Shown here piece after piece: positions 19,331 to 28,256 of a stretch of DNA of 64,000 bases. The stretch covers positions 434,001 through 498,000 of the forward strand of contig NZ_FYDJ01000001.1 of the NCBI RefSeq assembly GCF_900187425.1, in the 5' to 3' direction. The position numbers and the translations under genes were made by a program. The notes under the pieces were generated by a model. The model ran no database searches. It saw only the letters and a program-made list of their open reading frames with translations, and was not told the DNA's origin. The DNA is from Pseudomonas sp. Irchel s3h14. GTDB lineage: Bacteria > Pseudomonadota > Gammaproteobacteria > Pseudomonadales > Pseudomonadaceae. How positions within the stretch are numbered: the first letter of the stretch is position 1; each line of letters begins with the position of its first letter.

Positions 19331-19411
19331 TTCGCGAGCAAGCCCGCTCCCACACTGGACCGAGTTGCCCAGGCAGACACGGTTCAATGTGGGAGCGGGC
19401 TTGCTCGCGAA
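19331..19411. repeat. REP doublet (family A, TGGGAGCGGG subtype)
   Basis: Arms TTCGCGAGCAAGCCCGCTCC and complement, perfectly matched, between the convergent GlxA-type regulator and acylase genes. It probably also stabilises or ends transcripts from both sides. Confidence 0.9.
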
Positions 19412-19435
19412 GGCGTCAGCCCGGCCAACGAAAAT

Positions 19436-21847
19436 CTATTGAGCCGCTCTCGCTGGCAACAGTTTCAACGTGCTGCGCGTGTTGGCCGTGACTTCTTCGT
19501 CGTTGAGGTGCGCCTGGTAGTAGATCCCTTCGATATACGCCTCAGCCTGGTCGTCATAGTGGCTGTCGAACGGCACGCCACTCTGGCCAACCGGGTTGAC
19601 GGTCAGGCTGTGGGTCGGGTCGGCGAAGTCGATCAGGCGACGGGTCGAGGGACCATAAGTTACTGGCCACGGCGCCGGGCCGATTTTGGCCGAGAGGTTG
19701 TTCGGTACTTCGTGAGTGCCAGGTGCCGCGAACGGGCCGACATTGAAGATACGATCCAGCGGCTTTTGCTGCCCCAGCGGATGGCCATGGGTCAGCGTAT
19801 GGGCCTTGCCCCACTGCCATTGCGCGAAATCGGCGCCGAGGGTGATCTTGAGGTGAGCGATGCTCGCCTGCCACGCAACCTTGACCGTATCGGCGCGGGT
19901 TTCCTTGCCGAGGGTGTTGCGGTTGTCCCACCACGGTGAATCGGCCGTCGCGGCCAGGCGAGGCAGTGCGGAATCAATCACCCGGGTCGACAGCAAAGTC
20001 TCGAAGAAGTCATTGCCCAGTTCATCGTGCATCGTCGCGTCAGCCAGATTGAACAGGAACTGGTTGAACAGCGTGGCGCTGGTGGAATCGAGCGGGTAGT
20101 CGCCTTTCCATTGGGCCAATTGCTCAACCAGTTTGAGCTCGGCGGGATCGCTCACCCCTTCACGCAGTACGGGCAGCAACGGCGCCAACAGGCGCGGGCC
20201 GTAGGCGGTGGTGGTACCCAGTTGCAGCTTCTGGCTGGCGTCCAGATCCCACTTGATGGTTTTGTCGCTGAGCTGGCGATTGAGCTGCTGACCTCGATCG
20301 GCCAGGTTGTAGTAACCGGGAATCTCCATGCCGGTCGGCGACACTGGCTGGAAGTTGGCCGAGACGATGTAACCGCGTGCCGGATTCTCTTCCTGTGGGT
20401 TGGCGCTGAACGGGTAGAAACCTTCCTTGTCCGCGTCGGCGGTGCTGCCGTCGAGAATGAACCCCGGACGCACACCCGCCGGACGTTTTGGCAGTTGCGC
20501 CGCTGCCCACCAGCCGATGTCGCCCTTGGCGTTGGCCCAGACGATGTTCAGGCCCGGCGCCTGAACCTTTGCGGAAGCACTGCGCGCTTTGGCCAGGGTG
20601 TCGGCGCGGTTGAGCTGGTAGAAGCCCTCAAGGATCGGATTCTGGCTTTCGAGAAAACCCCACCACATGGCGATCGGCGTTTTGCCGACGCTGCTGCCCA
20701 GCGCATCGTTGACAATCGGCCCGTGGGGCGACTGGCGCAGCACCACTGTTACCGGCGCCTGGCCCTTGACCGCGATCTGCTGTTCGCTGGTCACCATGTC
20801 CACCCACTTGCCGCGATACCAGACCTGATTGGAGTTGTCCGGGTTGACCTTCTCGGCGATCAGGTCCAGGTCGTCGTTCTGGAACATGGTGATGCTCCAG
20901 CCGAAGTCGCGGTTCATCCCGAGGGAGGCGAACGGCATCAATGCCTGATAATGGCCGTAGAGCTCAAAACCCGGCGCCGAGAGCTGCGCTTCATACCACA
21001 CCGACGGTGCGGAAAAGCGGATATGCGGGTCGCCGGCCAGCAGCGGTTTGCCGCTTTTGGTACGACTGCCGGAGATAGCCCAGGCATTGCTGCCCTCGAA
21101 CTGCGGCAAGCCATTGTCTGCCAGTGACTGTTCGCTGAGGCGGGCGAGGGCGTTGAGGTCTTTCCAGTCGGTACTGGCGAGGGGTGGCATGGCACCGCTG
21201 CGGTTTTTCGCCAGCACGCCCTTGGGCTGCCAGTCGAGATCGAAGACGTTCAGGTAGTTGGCGCCCAACTGATCGCGCACGTAGGTCAGCAGCGGTTCGG
21301 TGCGAAACGCTGCGGCAAAACTGTAGGCCATGTAACCGGTAATACTGATGGTGTCTTGGGCGGTGAACGGGCGTTTGGGAATGCCCAGTACATCAAACTC
21401 CGCAGGTTTTGGATGGCTGTCCTGATACTGGTTGATGCCATCCAGATAGGCTTGCATGGCGATATAGGCCGGCGACTGTTTGTCCATGTTCGCCAGGTAG
21501 GTGTCGGCACGTTCGCGAATGCGCAGGCTGCGCATCAGCTTGTCGGTATCGAGCAGTTTCGGGCCCAGAACCTCGGCCAGCTCGCCGCGGGCGAGGCGGC
21601 GCAGGGCTTCCATCTGAAACAGCCGGTCCTGGGCGTGCACGTACCCGAGGGCACGGTACAGGTCGGTTTCGTTCTCGGCGCGGATGTGCGGGATGCCGCG
21701 CTCGTCGTAGCGCACGGTGACCGAACCTTGCAGGTGTTGCAGCTCCACCATGCCCTGGCGTGTCGGCTGCTTGCTGTAGACGTACCAACCTGCACCTGCG
21801 GCGAGCGCAACAATCAGCAGGGCGAGGACGGTCAGGCTACGTTTCAT
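19436..21847 (-). CDS. hacB: Penicillin-acylase-family N-terminal-nucleophile hydrolase, HacB type
   Basis: An 803-residue secreted precursor with an N-terminal hydrophobic signal/anchor (residues 3-22). It should self-cleave before Ser253 in the motif QFEGSNAWAISG to give alpha and beta chains with Ser as nucleophile. The alpha-chain landmark VRYDERGIPHIRAENETDLY and the GYVHAQDRLFQME block are characteristic. In PAO1 the acyl-homoserine-lactone acylase HacB (PA0305) lies next to spuH, and the same neighbourhood here supports that orthology over QuiP or PvdQ. Quorum-signal degradation is therefore likely but not provable from sequence; other N-acyl amides are possible substrates. Confidence 0.85.
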   Translation of the reverse strand: MKRSLTVLALLIVALAAGAGWYVYSKQPTRQGMVELQHLQGSVTVRYDERGIPHIRAENETDLYRALGYVHAQDRLFQMEALRRLARGELAEVLGPKLLDTDKLMRSLRIRERADTYLANMDKQSPAYIAMQAYLDGINQYQDSHPKPAEFDVLGIPKRPFTAQDTISITGYMAYSFAAAFRTEPLLTYVRDQLGANYLNVFDLDWQPKGVLAKNRSGAMPPLASTDWKDLNALARLSEQSLADNGLPQFEGSNAWAISGSRTKSGKPLLAGDPHIRFSAPSVWYEAQLSAPGFELYGHYQALMPFASLGMNRDFGWSITMFQNDDLDLIAEKVNPDNSNQVWYRGKWVDMVTSEQQIAVKGQAPVTVVLRQSPHGPIVNDALGSSVGKTPIAMWWGFLESQNPILEGFYQLNRADTLAKARSASAKVQAPGLNIVWANAKGDIGWWAAAQLPKRPAGVRPGFILDGSTADADKEGFYPFSANPQEENPARGYIVSANFQPVSPTGMEIPGYYNLADRGQQLNRQLSDKTIKWDLDASQKLQLGTTTAYGPRLLAPLLPVLREGVSDPAELKLVEQLAQWKGDYPLDSTSATLFNQFLFNLADATMHDELGNDFFETLLSTRVIDSALPRLAATADSPWWDNRNTLGKETRADTVKVAWQASIAHLKITLGADFAQWQWGKAHTLTHGHPLGQQKPLDRIFNVGPFAAPGTHEVPNNLSAKIGPAPWPVTYGPSTRRLIDFADPTHSLTVNPVGQSGVPFDSHYDDQAEAYIEGIYYQAHLNDEEVTANTRSTLKLLPARAAQ

Positions 21848-21955
21848 GGTGATTCCTTGTTGTTATCAGTGGCTGCAGTTCCCTGGCGCCACTGTTTACC
21901 ACGGCTTGCCGACATGGCCATCGCACTTAGGAGGGATTCGCGTCTCCTGTCAGCC

Positions 21956-22537
21956 TTACTTCACTGCGTCGACAGGCCACGGGCAGTAACAACCCACTGC
22001 CAGTGTGTGCGTGGCATTCACCGCGCGGCCTTCGTTCAACGCTTGCAGAATCGGTTCGATAAAGCTGTTGTTCGAATTGCAGGTCAGGCCTTCGCTGTAC
22101 GGGCCGAAATATGCCAGTTTGCCGCTGCGATCCCAGATCGCCACGGCCGGGCTCGCGGGGATCTGTTCGGAGCCTGGCAAAACGGCGATGCTTTTCAGGC
22201 TGCTTAAGGTGTTCGGTAACTGCCCGTGGCTGCCAGGCTTTTGTACCGCATAAAACTCCACGCCTTGCGGTACATAGTGCTCAACCAGTTCGCTCAGGTG
22301 TTGTTGGTTACCGACGTTGCACGGGCAGGCCGGGTCCCAGAAGTGCACGAGGCGGATGGCGCCGGGGCCGGCGAGATTGTCGGGCAGGCGCAGCGGGTCA
22401 CCGGAGAACACCGCGGTGTGCTCGCTGAACGCTCGCAGGTAGCGCCCCTCAAACCAGTCGTAAGCAGCCCACAGCACGCCGGCACACACGAGGGCGAGCA
22501 GGCTGGCAAGCAGTGTGGCGCGGTAGGGCGAGCGCAT
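21956..22537 (-). CDS. Membrane-anchored thioredoxin-fold protein (DUF6436-like)
   Basis: A 193-residue protein with one N-terminal membrane segment (ATLLASLLALVCAGVLWAAY) and a periplasmic thioredoxin-like domain. The putative active site is HFWDPACPCNVGNQ, which has C-P-C instead of the usual C-x-x-C. Two further Cys occur in VGCYCPW at the C-terminus. The start at 22537 has a GAGG site; the longer frame upstream is not supported. It is divergent from the alpha/beta hydrolase at 22635 and upstream of hacB on the same strand, with a 108-base gap. Confidence 0.8.
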   Translation of the reverse strand: MRSPYRATLLASLLALVCAGVLWAAYDWFEGRYLRAFSEHTAVFSGDPLRLPDNLAGPGAIRLVHFWDPACPCNVGNQQHLSELVEHYVPQGVEFYAVQKPGSHGQLPNTLSSLKSIAVLPGSEQIPASPAVAIWDRSGKLAYFGPYSEGLTCNSNNSFIEPILQALNEGRAVNATHTLAVGCYCPWPVDAVK

Positions 22538-22634
22538 GGATTTCAGTCCTCGAAGGTGCGCTAGCTTGCCATGCTTGCCCCAACAGATGAATATCGCAGG
22601 CCCATAAAGTCCGTTTCGCGTTCTGGAATTGCTC

Positions 22635-23582
22635 ATGTCTGCCACTTTCGACTCCGATCATCTGCGTGCCAGCCTGCGGCCGCTGGCCGACTGGCAGCCG
22701 CTGTCGGAGGAAGCGCTGGCTTACCAGCGTTTCTACGGGCTGGATTTTGCGGGGCGCAACGTGCGCAGTGGCCTTGGGCGTTTCGCGGTCGATGGTTATG
22801 AAGTGGTCAGCCATGTCTGGTGGCCCGAGCGGGCGAAGGCGACGCTGTTTTTGTTCCACGGTTTTTACGATCACACCGGGCTTTACCGGCATGTGATCGA
22901 ATGGGCGCTGGATCAGAATTTCGCGGTGATTGCCTGCGACCTGCCGGGACACGGGCTGTCCAGTGGCGAACGGGCCAGCATCAAGGATTTCACCGAGTAT
23001 CAGGACACGCTGCAAGGGTTGTTCACCGAAGCGCAATCCCTCGATCTGCCGCAGCCGTGGCACCTGTGCGGGCAAAGTACTGGCGGCGCGATCGTGATTG
23101 ATCATGTGCTCAATCAGGGCGCCAGCAGTCCGGCCCAGGGCCAGGTCATTCTGCTATCGCCGTTGGTAAGACCGCGGGCTTGGGGCTGGTCGCAACTCAG
23201 CTATTACCTGCTCAAGCCTTTCGTCAAAGCCATCGCCCGGCGCTTCAGCGAGAACTCCAACGACCCGGATTTTCTGCCCTTCCTGCAAGCCGATCCGTTG
23301 CAGCCGTTACGTTTGCCGACCGCCTGGGTCGGTGCGTTGGCGCGCTGGATCAAACGCATCGAAGCCGCACCGTACAGCATGCGGCGACCGCTGATTGTGC
23401 AGGGGCAGGCGGACATGACCGTGGACTGGGAGCATAACCTTGAAGTGTTGCGGGGCAAGTTCGATCGGCCGCAGGTGTTGATGTTGCCTGAGGCGCGGCA
23501 TCACCTGGCGAATGAGACGCTGGCGTTGCGGCGGGAGTATTTCGGGTTTTTGAGCAAGCGGATTAAAGGCCGGAATCTTTAG
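22635..23582 (+). CDS. Alpha/beta hydrolase (serine aminopeptidase S33 / monoacylglycerol-lipase-like)
   Basis: A 315-residue soluble hydrolase. The oxyanion region is LFLFHGFYDHTGLY, the nucleophile elbow is CGQSTGG, and the C-terminal ADMTVDWEHN and EARHHLANE supply the Asp and His. This is the Hydrolase_4 pattern of lysophospholipases and monoacylglycerol lipases. The start is set at ATG 22635; a TTG two codons earlier is possible. No signal peptide is seen, so it is probably cytoplasmic. Confidence 0.88.
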   Translation: MSATFDSDHLRASLRPLADWQPLSEEALAYQRFYGLDFAGRNVRSGLGRFAVDGYEVVSHVWWPERAKATLFLFHGFYDHTGLYRHVIEWALDQNFAVIACDLPGHGLSSGERASIKDFTEYQDTLQGLFTEAQSLDLPQPWHLCGQSTGGAIVIDHVLNQGASSPAQGQVILLSPLVRPRAWGWSQLSYYLLKPFVKAIARRFSENSNDPDFLPFLQADPLQPLRLPTAWVGALARWIKRIEAAPYSMRRPLIVQGQADMTVDWEHNLEVLRGKFDRPQVLMLPEARHHLANETLALRREYFGFLSKRIKGRNL

Positions 23583-23598
23583 CGGCTGTGGCGGCCCC

Positions 23599-23687
23599 TT
23601 CGCGAGCAAGCTTTGCTCCTACGGATTTGGGTCGTTCGCAAAAATGGCGATCCCCCACCGATCCGTAGGAGCAAAGCTTGCTCGCGA
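23599..23687. repeat. REP doublet (family A, GCAAAGC subtype)
   Basis: Arms TTCGCGAGCAAGCTTTGCTC and complement; both carry the same AAAG variant. It lies between the convergent hydrolase and DUF2059-type genes. Confidence 0.9.
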
Positions 23688-23711
23688 TAGCGATCTATCA
23701 GGCACCGAAGA

Positions 23712-24464
23712 TTATTGGGTGAGGCTCGGCGTATCCTGCCCCACCGCCAACCCCGCGCGAATCGCCGCCAATGCGGCCTGGTAGTAAGCCTTGCCCTCGG
23801 TGGACTCGGCGAAGGTCGCGAACTCTTCCAGCTCTTCATCCGACAGGTCGCGATAGACATACAACAGCGTGTTGTTCAGGTCGCTACCGATCTGGTCCAT
23901 CAAGCGCTGACGCTGACCGTTCAACATGCCTTGAGCCTGACCACCGCCGAGCAGGCCGGGGATCATCGAACTGAGGCTGTCGGCCGCAACGCCGGCAATC
24001 GCCAGGCTGACTTCCGCGCCAGCCTCGCGAGCGGGCAGGGCCTGGGCCAGATGACCGATGATCAGCATGCGGCTGTCGCTGGCCTGAATCTTGGGTAAGC
24101 CCTTGGCGTTTTTTGCCAGCTGATCGCGACGGGTCGCGAGCAATTCGGCGGCCACGATTTTCTTGCCCAAGGGTGACTGAAAGAACGTCAGCGCAGGTTT
24201 CGGATCGGCGAGGGTCTTGCGCAATTGCGCTTCGGCGCGCTGGTCCACGGCCTGAGGGGCAAAGCGCTGATTGCTGTTATTCACCAGCGCCTGGAACACT
24301 GCCGGCGGCAGGCTGTTCTGGTACCGCTGCTGAGCGGCCGAGAGAGCGTCGTTGAAATGCGCGCGTTGTTCTGGCCAACCGGCGACCTTGTACAACTGGT
24401 CGTGGCCGTCTGCCCAAGCGGGCAATACACAGAACATCAACAGTGAAAAAAGCAAACGGCGCAT
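23712..24464 (-). CDS. Exported DUF2059-type protein
   Basis: A 250-residue protein with a signal peptide (MRRLLFSLLMFCVLPAWADG). The rest is helix-rich, with a C-terminal part (DLSDEELEEFATFAESTEGKAYYQA) typical of DUF2059. The family has no established function that I know. AGGAG lies five bases before ATG 24464, which excludes the longer frame. It is divergent from the oxygenase at 24573. Confidence 0.82.
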   Translation of the reverse strand: MRRLLFSLLMFCVLPAWADGHDQLYKVAGWPEQRAHFNDALSAAQQRYQNSLPPAVFQALVNNSNQRFAPQAVDQRAEAQLRKTLADPKPALTFFQSPLGKKIVAAELLATRRDQLAKNAKGLPKIQASDSRMLIIGHLAQALPAREAGAEVSLAIAGVAADSLSSMIPGLLGGGQAQGMLNGQRQRLMDQIGSDLNNTLLYVYRDLSDEELEEFATFAESTEGKAYYQAALAAIRAGLAVGQDTPSLTQ

Positions 24465-24572
24465 AGGGACTCCTGTCAGCAGGCGACTATTCTCCGTGTG
24501 GCATTCGTCCTTGTCGAGAATTCGTATCAACCCGCTGCGCGGCTCTGTCGGATTTTCAGGCACAGGAATACT

Positions 24573-25205
24573 ATGCGCGGCATGCGAATACCCTCTGATC
24601 ACCCGCTGCTGTTACGTATCGTCGACGACCTGGCCGAACACGGCTGGTCGCAGCAGAATATTTTCCTTCCTCTGGGTCTGACCCGGGAACTGGCGGCTGA
24701 GTGCCGTAAACGTGCTGCCGAGGGCGAATTGGCCCCGGCCGCCGTGGGTCGAGGGGCAACATCCGAGATTCGCGAGGGGATTCGCGGCGATCATATCCAG
24801 TGGATCGAGCCCGGCCAGGCGTTGGCGTGCGACAGCTATCTGGATTTGATGGACAGCCTGCGCGAGGCGATGAATCGCGGTTTGTTTCTGGGCCTGGAAG
24901 ATTTCGAAAGCCATTTCGCGCTGTACCCGCCCGGCGCGTTCTACCTCAAACATGTCGACCGCTTTCGCGACGACGACCGGCGCATGGTGTCGGCGGTGGT
25001 TTATCTCAATGACGACTGGCTGCCCGAGCACGGCGGCCAGTTGCGCATGTACCTGGGTGAAGGCGTCGAGCACGATGTAGTGCCTGCCGGCGGATGCCTG
25101 GTGGTGTTCCTGTCGGGTGAAGTGCCCCACGAAGTCCTGCCCGCGACCCGGGATCGCCTGTCGTTGACCGGCTGGTTCCGGCGGCGTGGCAACGAGCCGT
25201 TCTGA
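24573..25205 (+). CDS. 2-oxoglutarate/Fe(II) prolyl-4-hydroxylase-like oxygenase (PPHD type)
   Basis: A 210-residue dioxygenase with a full set of iron and co-substrate ligands: His127 and Asp129 in FYLKHVDRFRDDD, His186 in GEVPHEVLP and Arg195 in ATRDRLSLTG for 2-oxoglutarate. The layout matches the Pseudomonas prolyl hydroxylase PPHD (PA0310 in PAO1, near spu), which hydroxylates elongation factor Tu. An AGGAA ribosome site precedes ATG 24573. The stop codon is only two bases before the next gene, so the two proteins are surely co-expressed. Confidence 0.9.
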   Translation: MRGMRIPSDHPLLLRIVDDLAEHGWSQQNIFLPLGLTRELAAECRKRAAEGELAPAAVGRGATSEIREGIRGDHIQWIEPGQALACDSYLDLMDSLREAMNRGLFLGLEDFESHFALYPPGAFYLKHVDRFRDDDRRMVSAVVYLNDDWLPEHGGQLRMYLGEGVEHDVVPAGGCLVVFLSGEVPHEVLPATRDRLSLTGWFRRRGNEPF

Positions 25206-25207
25206 TC

Positions 25208-25693
25208 ATGCAAAAAATTCTGGTTAGCCGCTGTCTGCTGGGCCACCGCGTACGTTACGACGGCGGGGCGAGTGGGCCGTTCGATCAGCTTCAGCAGTGG
25301 CTTGATGAAGGTCGGGTGGTGCCGTTGTGTCCGGAGGTTGCTGGCGGGTTGCCGACGCCAAGGGCGGCTGCGGAAATTCCGGGCGGGCAGGGTATTGAAG
25401 TGCTTGATGGCCATGCCTCAGTGATCACCACCGAGGGCGAGGACGTCAGCGCCGAGTTTCTCTCGGGGGCGTATCAGGCGTTGGAGCTGGTGCAAAAGCA
25501 CGGCATCCGCATTGCCGTGCTCAAGGCCAACAGCCCGTCTTGCGGGAATCTGTTGACTTATGACGGGACGTTCAGTGGGGTGAAGGTGAGTGGCGAGGGA
25601 GTGACGGCGGCGTTGCTCAGGCGCCATGGCGTGCAAGTCTTCAGTGAGCTGGAGTTGCCGCAAGCGGCGGCAGCCCTGGCAACCCTGAACTAA
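25208..25693 (+). CDS. DUF523 protein, probable thiouracil desulfidase (TudS-like)
   Basis: A 161-residue DUF523 protein. Three conserved cysteines, Cys9 (SRCLLG), Cys41 (LCPEV) and Cys112 (SPSCG), would hold a [4Fe-4S] cluster with one open site, as in TudS enzymes that remove sulfur from 2-thiouracil. It lacks the DUF1722 domain of the fused RudS form. It starts two bases after the EF-Tu-hydroxylase-like gene. The desulfidase role is inferred from family. Confidence 0.87.
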   Translation: MQKILVSRCLLGHRVRYDGGASGPFDQLQQWLDEGRVVPLCPEVAGGLPTPRAAAEIPGGQGIEVLDGHASVITTEGEDVSAEFLSGAYQALELVQKHGIRIAVLKANSPSCGNLLTYDGTFSGVKVSGEGVTAALLRRHGVQVFSELELPQAAAALATLN

Positions 25694-25711
25694 CGCCCTA
25701 CACAAAACCAT

Positions 25712-25804
25712 TGTAGGAGCTGAGCTTGCTCGCGATGAGGCCATACCAGTCAACATCAATGTTGAATGTTCGACCGCCATCGCGAGCAAGCTCAGCTCCT
25801 ACAG
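25712..25804. repeat. REP doublet (family A, GCTGAGC subtype)
   Basis: Arms TGTAGGAGCTGAGCTTGCTC and complement. Both carry the CTGAG variant seen nowhere else in the window. It lies between convergent genes. Confidence 0.9.
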
Positions 25805-25816
25805 GTTCCAGCGATT

Positions 25817-26401
25817 TCAGGGTTTCGGCGCCACACTCGTATCCGCCCCCAACCACTTCTGTTCCAGTGCCTCCAATCGCCCATCCGCCTTGATCCGCTG
25901 CAACGCATTCTCCAGGCTGGCATGAAACGCCGGGTTACCCTTCTGAAACGGAATCGCCAGGCTAACCGGCGAGCTGTCTTTTGGTTTTTCTTCAGTCAGC
26001 GATTGCACCAGCAGGATTGAGCGTGGTTCTTCCTTCTGCGCGATCAATTGCGTGTTGGTGTGAATGTAAGGTTCGCTGAAGTCGAAACGATCCTCGAGGT
26101 CCGGGGTCACTGCTATGTGGTTGATGGCGACGTCGTACTTGCCGGTTTCAACACCTTGCAACAGATCGCTGGAATCGGTAACGACGAAGTCGGCCCGTAC
26201 GTCCAGTTCGTCAGCCAGCAGTTGCCCCAATTCGACTTCGAAGCCCGTAAGTTTGCCATCTTCCTTGAAATTGAAGGGCGGTGTATTAGCCTCAAGGGCA
26301 ATACGCAATTCGCCTCGGTCGTTTACATCGTCAATCAGTTCGGCATGAGCCAAAGGGCTCAGAAGGGGTAGCAGGCAGATCAGGCCAGGCAAAAAACGCA
26401 T
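25817..26401 (-). CDS. Shortened family-3 extracellular solute-binding protein
   Basis: A 194-residue exported protein. Signal peptide MRFLPGLICLLPLLSPLAHA, then a good first lobe (LRIALEANTPPFNFKEDGKLTGFEVEL and YDVAINHIAVTPDLEDRFDFSEPY). Family members are about 225 mature residues or more; here the second lobe is cut to roughly 25 residues before the C-terminal helix NALQRIKADGRLEALEQKWLG. The frame is intact, so it is an internal deletion and not a frameshift. GGAG five bases before ATG 26401 fixes the start. No transporter genes are adjacent. It may be a sensor-type or degenerate binding protein. Confidence 0.8.
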   Translation of the reverse strand: MRFLPGLICLLPLLSPLAHAELIDDVNDRGELRIALEANTPPFNFKEDGKLTGFEVELGQLLADELDVRADFVVTDSSDLLQGVETGKYDVAINHIAVTPDLEDRFDFSEPYIHTNTQLIAQKEEPRSILLVQSLTEEKPKDSSPVSLAIPFQKGNPAFHASLENALQRIKADGRLEALEQKWLGADTSVAPKP

Positions 26402-26537
26402 GGTCACTCCTTTGAATTCATTTATCGCGATGCTCTGATTCAGGCTCGCTTTGCTATGGTTGTCGAGTGCCTTCGACAACGATTGGCCGTGAAGTTGTCA
26501 TGGCCACACGGATTTTACGGAAAAACTGGAGAAGAGA

Positions 26538-26963
26538 ATGAAAACCTTTATGTCACGAGCAGCATTGGCTGGCCTGTTGATGGGTGCTTCGATGCTGGCA
26601 ACGGCTGCTACACCGGCTCCCAAAGGTGCAGAAGTGTCCATCGTTTCTCCTGCGGATGGAGCCACGGTTCCGCAAACCGTCGTCGTCAAGTTTGCTGTCG
26701 AGAACATTGCGCTGGCGCCAGCGGGCGATGTCACCAAGAACACCGGCCATCACCACTTGCTGATCGATGTCGATGAACTGCCAGCCGCCGGTGCGCCGAT
26801 CCCCAACGATGCCAACCACCTGCATTTCGGCAAGGCGCAGACCCAGGCTGAAGTAACGCTGACGCCGGGCAAGCACACCTTGCAGCTGGAACTGGGCGAT
26901 AGCGGCCACATGCCGTTCGATCCGCCGATCGTGTCGGAGAAAATCACCGTCAACGTTAAGTAA
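26538..26963 (+). CDS. Exported DUF4399 protein
   Basis: A 141-residue secreted protein with signal peptide (residues 1-23, MKTFMSRAALAGLLMGASML...ATA). The mature part is one small all-beta DUF4399 domain with a His cluster, NTGHHHLLID, and a second in ANHLHFG, which could bind a metal. The function is unknown. A GAGAAGAGA-like site precedes the ATG. It is divergent from the short binding protein. Confidence 0.85.
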   Translation: MKTFMSRAALAGLLMGASMLATAATPAPKGAEVSIVSPADGATVPQTVVVKFAVENIALAPAGDVTKNTGHHHLLIDVDELPAAGAPIPNDANHLHFGKAQTQAEVTLTPGKHTLQLELGDSGHMPFDPPIVSEKITVNVK

Positions 26964-26980
26964 CATCAGTCGCGCCCATG

Positions 26981-27010
26981 AAAAAGGAGACCCGAAGGTC
27001 TCCTTTTTTT
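26981..27010 (+). terminator. Bidirectional terminator between the DUF4399 gene and serA
   Basis: Stem AAGGAGACC / GGTCTCCTT with loop CGAA, followed by seven T on the plus strand and preceded by a five-A run on it, so both convergent genes can use it. Confidence 0.92.
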
Positions 27011-27026
27011 GTCGCTCAAGTCACTA

Positions 27027-28256
27027 TCAGAACAACACGCGGCAACGAATGGTGCCGTTGATGTGCTGCAGCTTCTCTTGCGCCATTTCCGAGTAATCGG
27101 CGTCGACGTCGATCACGACGTAGCCGACTTTCTCGTTGGTTTGCAAGAACTGACCGGAGATGTTGATACCGTTTTCGGCGAAGACCTTGTTGATCTCGCT
27201 CATCACACCCGGAATGTTCTCGTGGATGTGCAGCAGACGGTGCTTGCCAGGGTGAGCTGGCAGGGCCACTTCCGGGAAGTTCACCGACGATACCGAGGTA
27301 CCGTTGTCGCTGTACTTGACCAGCTTTTCAGCCACTTCCAGACCGATGTTGGCTTGCGCTTCAGCGGTGGAACCGCCGATGTGCGGGGTCAGGATCACAT
27401 TGTCCAGGCCTCGCAGCGGGCTTTCGAACTCTTCTTCGTTGGAGCGAGGCTCTACCGGGAATACGTCGATGGCCGCGCCGATCAGGTGCTTGTCCTTGAT
27501 CGCGTCCGCCAGCGCTTGCAGTTCAACTACAGTGCCGCGAGCCGCGTTGATCAGAATGCCGCCCTTCTTGATCGCACGGATTTCTTTCTCGCCGATCATC
27601 CACTGGGTCGCAGCGGTTTCCGGAACGTGCAGGGTGACGATGTCGGACATGCCCAGCAACTCGGTCAGGCTGGCAACTTGCGTTGCGTTGCCCAATGGCA
27701 GCTTGGTCACGGTGTCGTAGAAGTACACCTGCATGCCCAGGCCTTCAGCCAGGACCGACAGTTGAGTGCCGATCGAGCCGTAACCGACGATGCCCAGCTT
27801 CTTGCCACGGATTTCGAAGGAGTTGGCTGCGCTCTTGATCCAGCCGCCACGGTGGCAGGAAGCGTTCTTCTCAGGGATGCCGCGCAGCAACAGGATCGCT
27901 TCGGCCAGCACCAGCTCGGCAACGGAGCGAGTGTTGGAGTACGGAGCGTTGAACACTGCGATGCCGCGTTCGCGGGCAGCATTAAGGTCAACCTGGTTGG
28001 TGCCGATGCAGAAACAGCCGACAGCGACCAGTTTCTTCGCGTGATCGAAGATCTCTTCGGTCAGTTGAGTGCGGGAGCGAATGCCGATGAAGTGAGCATC
28101 AGCGATCTTTTCCTTCAGCTGGGCTTCCGGCAGAGAACCTGTGAGGTACTCGATGCTGGTGTAGCCCGCCGACTTGAGGACGTCGACAGCCGATTGGTGG
28201 ACGCCTTCGAGAAGAAGGAACTTGATCTTGCTCTTATCGAGAGAAGTCTTGCTCAT
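27027..28256 (-). CDS. serA: D-3-phosphoglycerate dehydrogenase SerA
   Basis: A 409-residue NAD-dependent dehydrogenase that makes 3-phosphohydroxypyruvate, the first step of serine synthesis; it can also reduce 2-oxoglutarate to D-2-hydroxyglutarate. The nucleotide-binding loop GIVGYGSIGTQLS, the catalytic Arg/Glu/His regions and a C-terminal ACT domain (VNFPEVALPAHPGKHRLLHI to the end) fit the E. coli-type enzyme with serine feedback. It is divergent from the D-2-hydroxyglutarate dehydrogenase, its known metabolic partner. Confidence 0.96.
   Translation of the reverse strand: MSKTSLDKSKIKFLLLEGVHQSAVDVLKSAGYTSIEYLTGSLPEAQLKEKIADAHFIGIRSRTQLTEEIFDHAKKLVAVGCFCIGTNQVDLNAARERGIAVFNAPYSNTRSVAELVLAEAILLLRGIPEKNASCHRGGWIKSAANSFEIRGKKLGIVGYGSIGTQLSVLAEGLGMQVYFYDTVTKLPLGNATQVASLTELLGMSDIVTLHVPETAATQWMIGEKEIRAIKKGGILINAARGTVVELQALADAIKDKHLIGAAIDVFPVEPRSNEEEFESPLRGLDNVILTPHIGGSTAEAQANIGLEVAEKLVKYSDNGTSVSSVNFPEVALPAHPGKHRLLHIHENIPGVMSEINKVFAENGINISGQFLQTNEKVGYVVIDVDADYSEMAQEKLQHINGTIRCRVLF

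Noticed and set aside
19436..21847. Naming the acylase QuiP or PvdQ
   Set aside because: Neighbourhood next to spuH fits HacB (PA0305); no pyoverdine genes are near, and length differs from my memory of QuiP.
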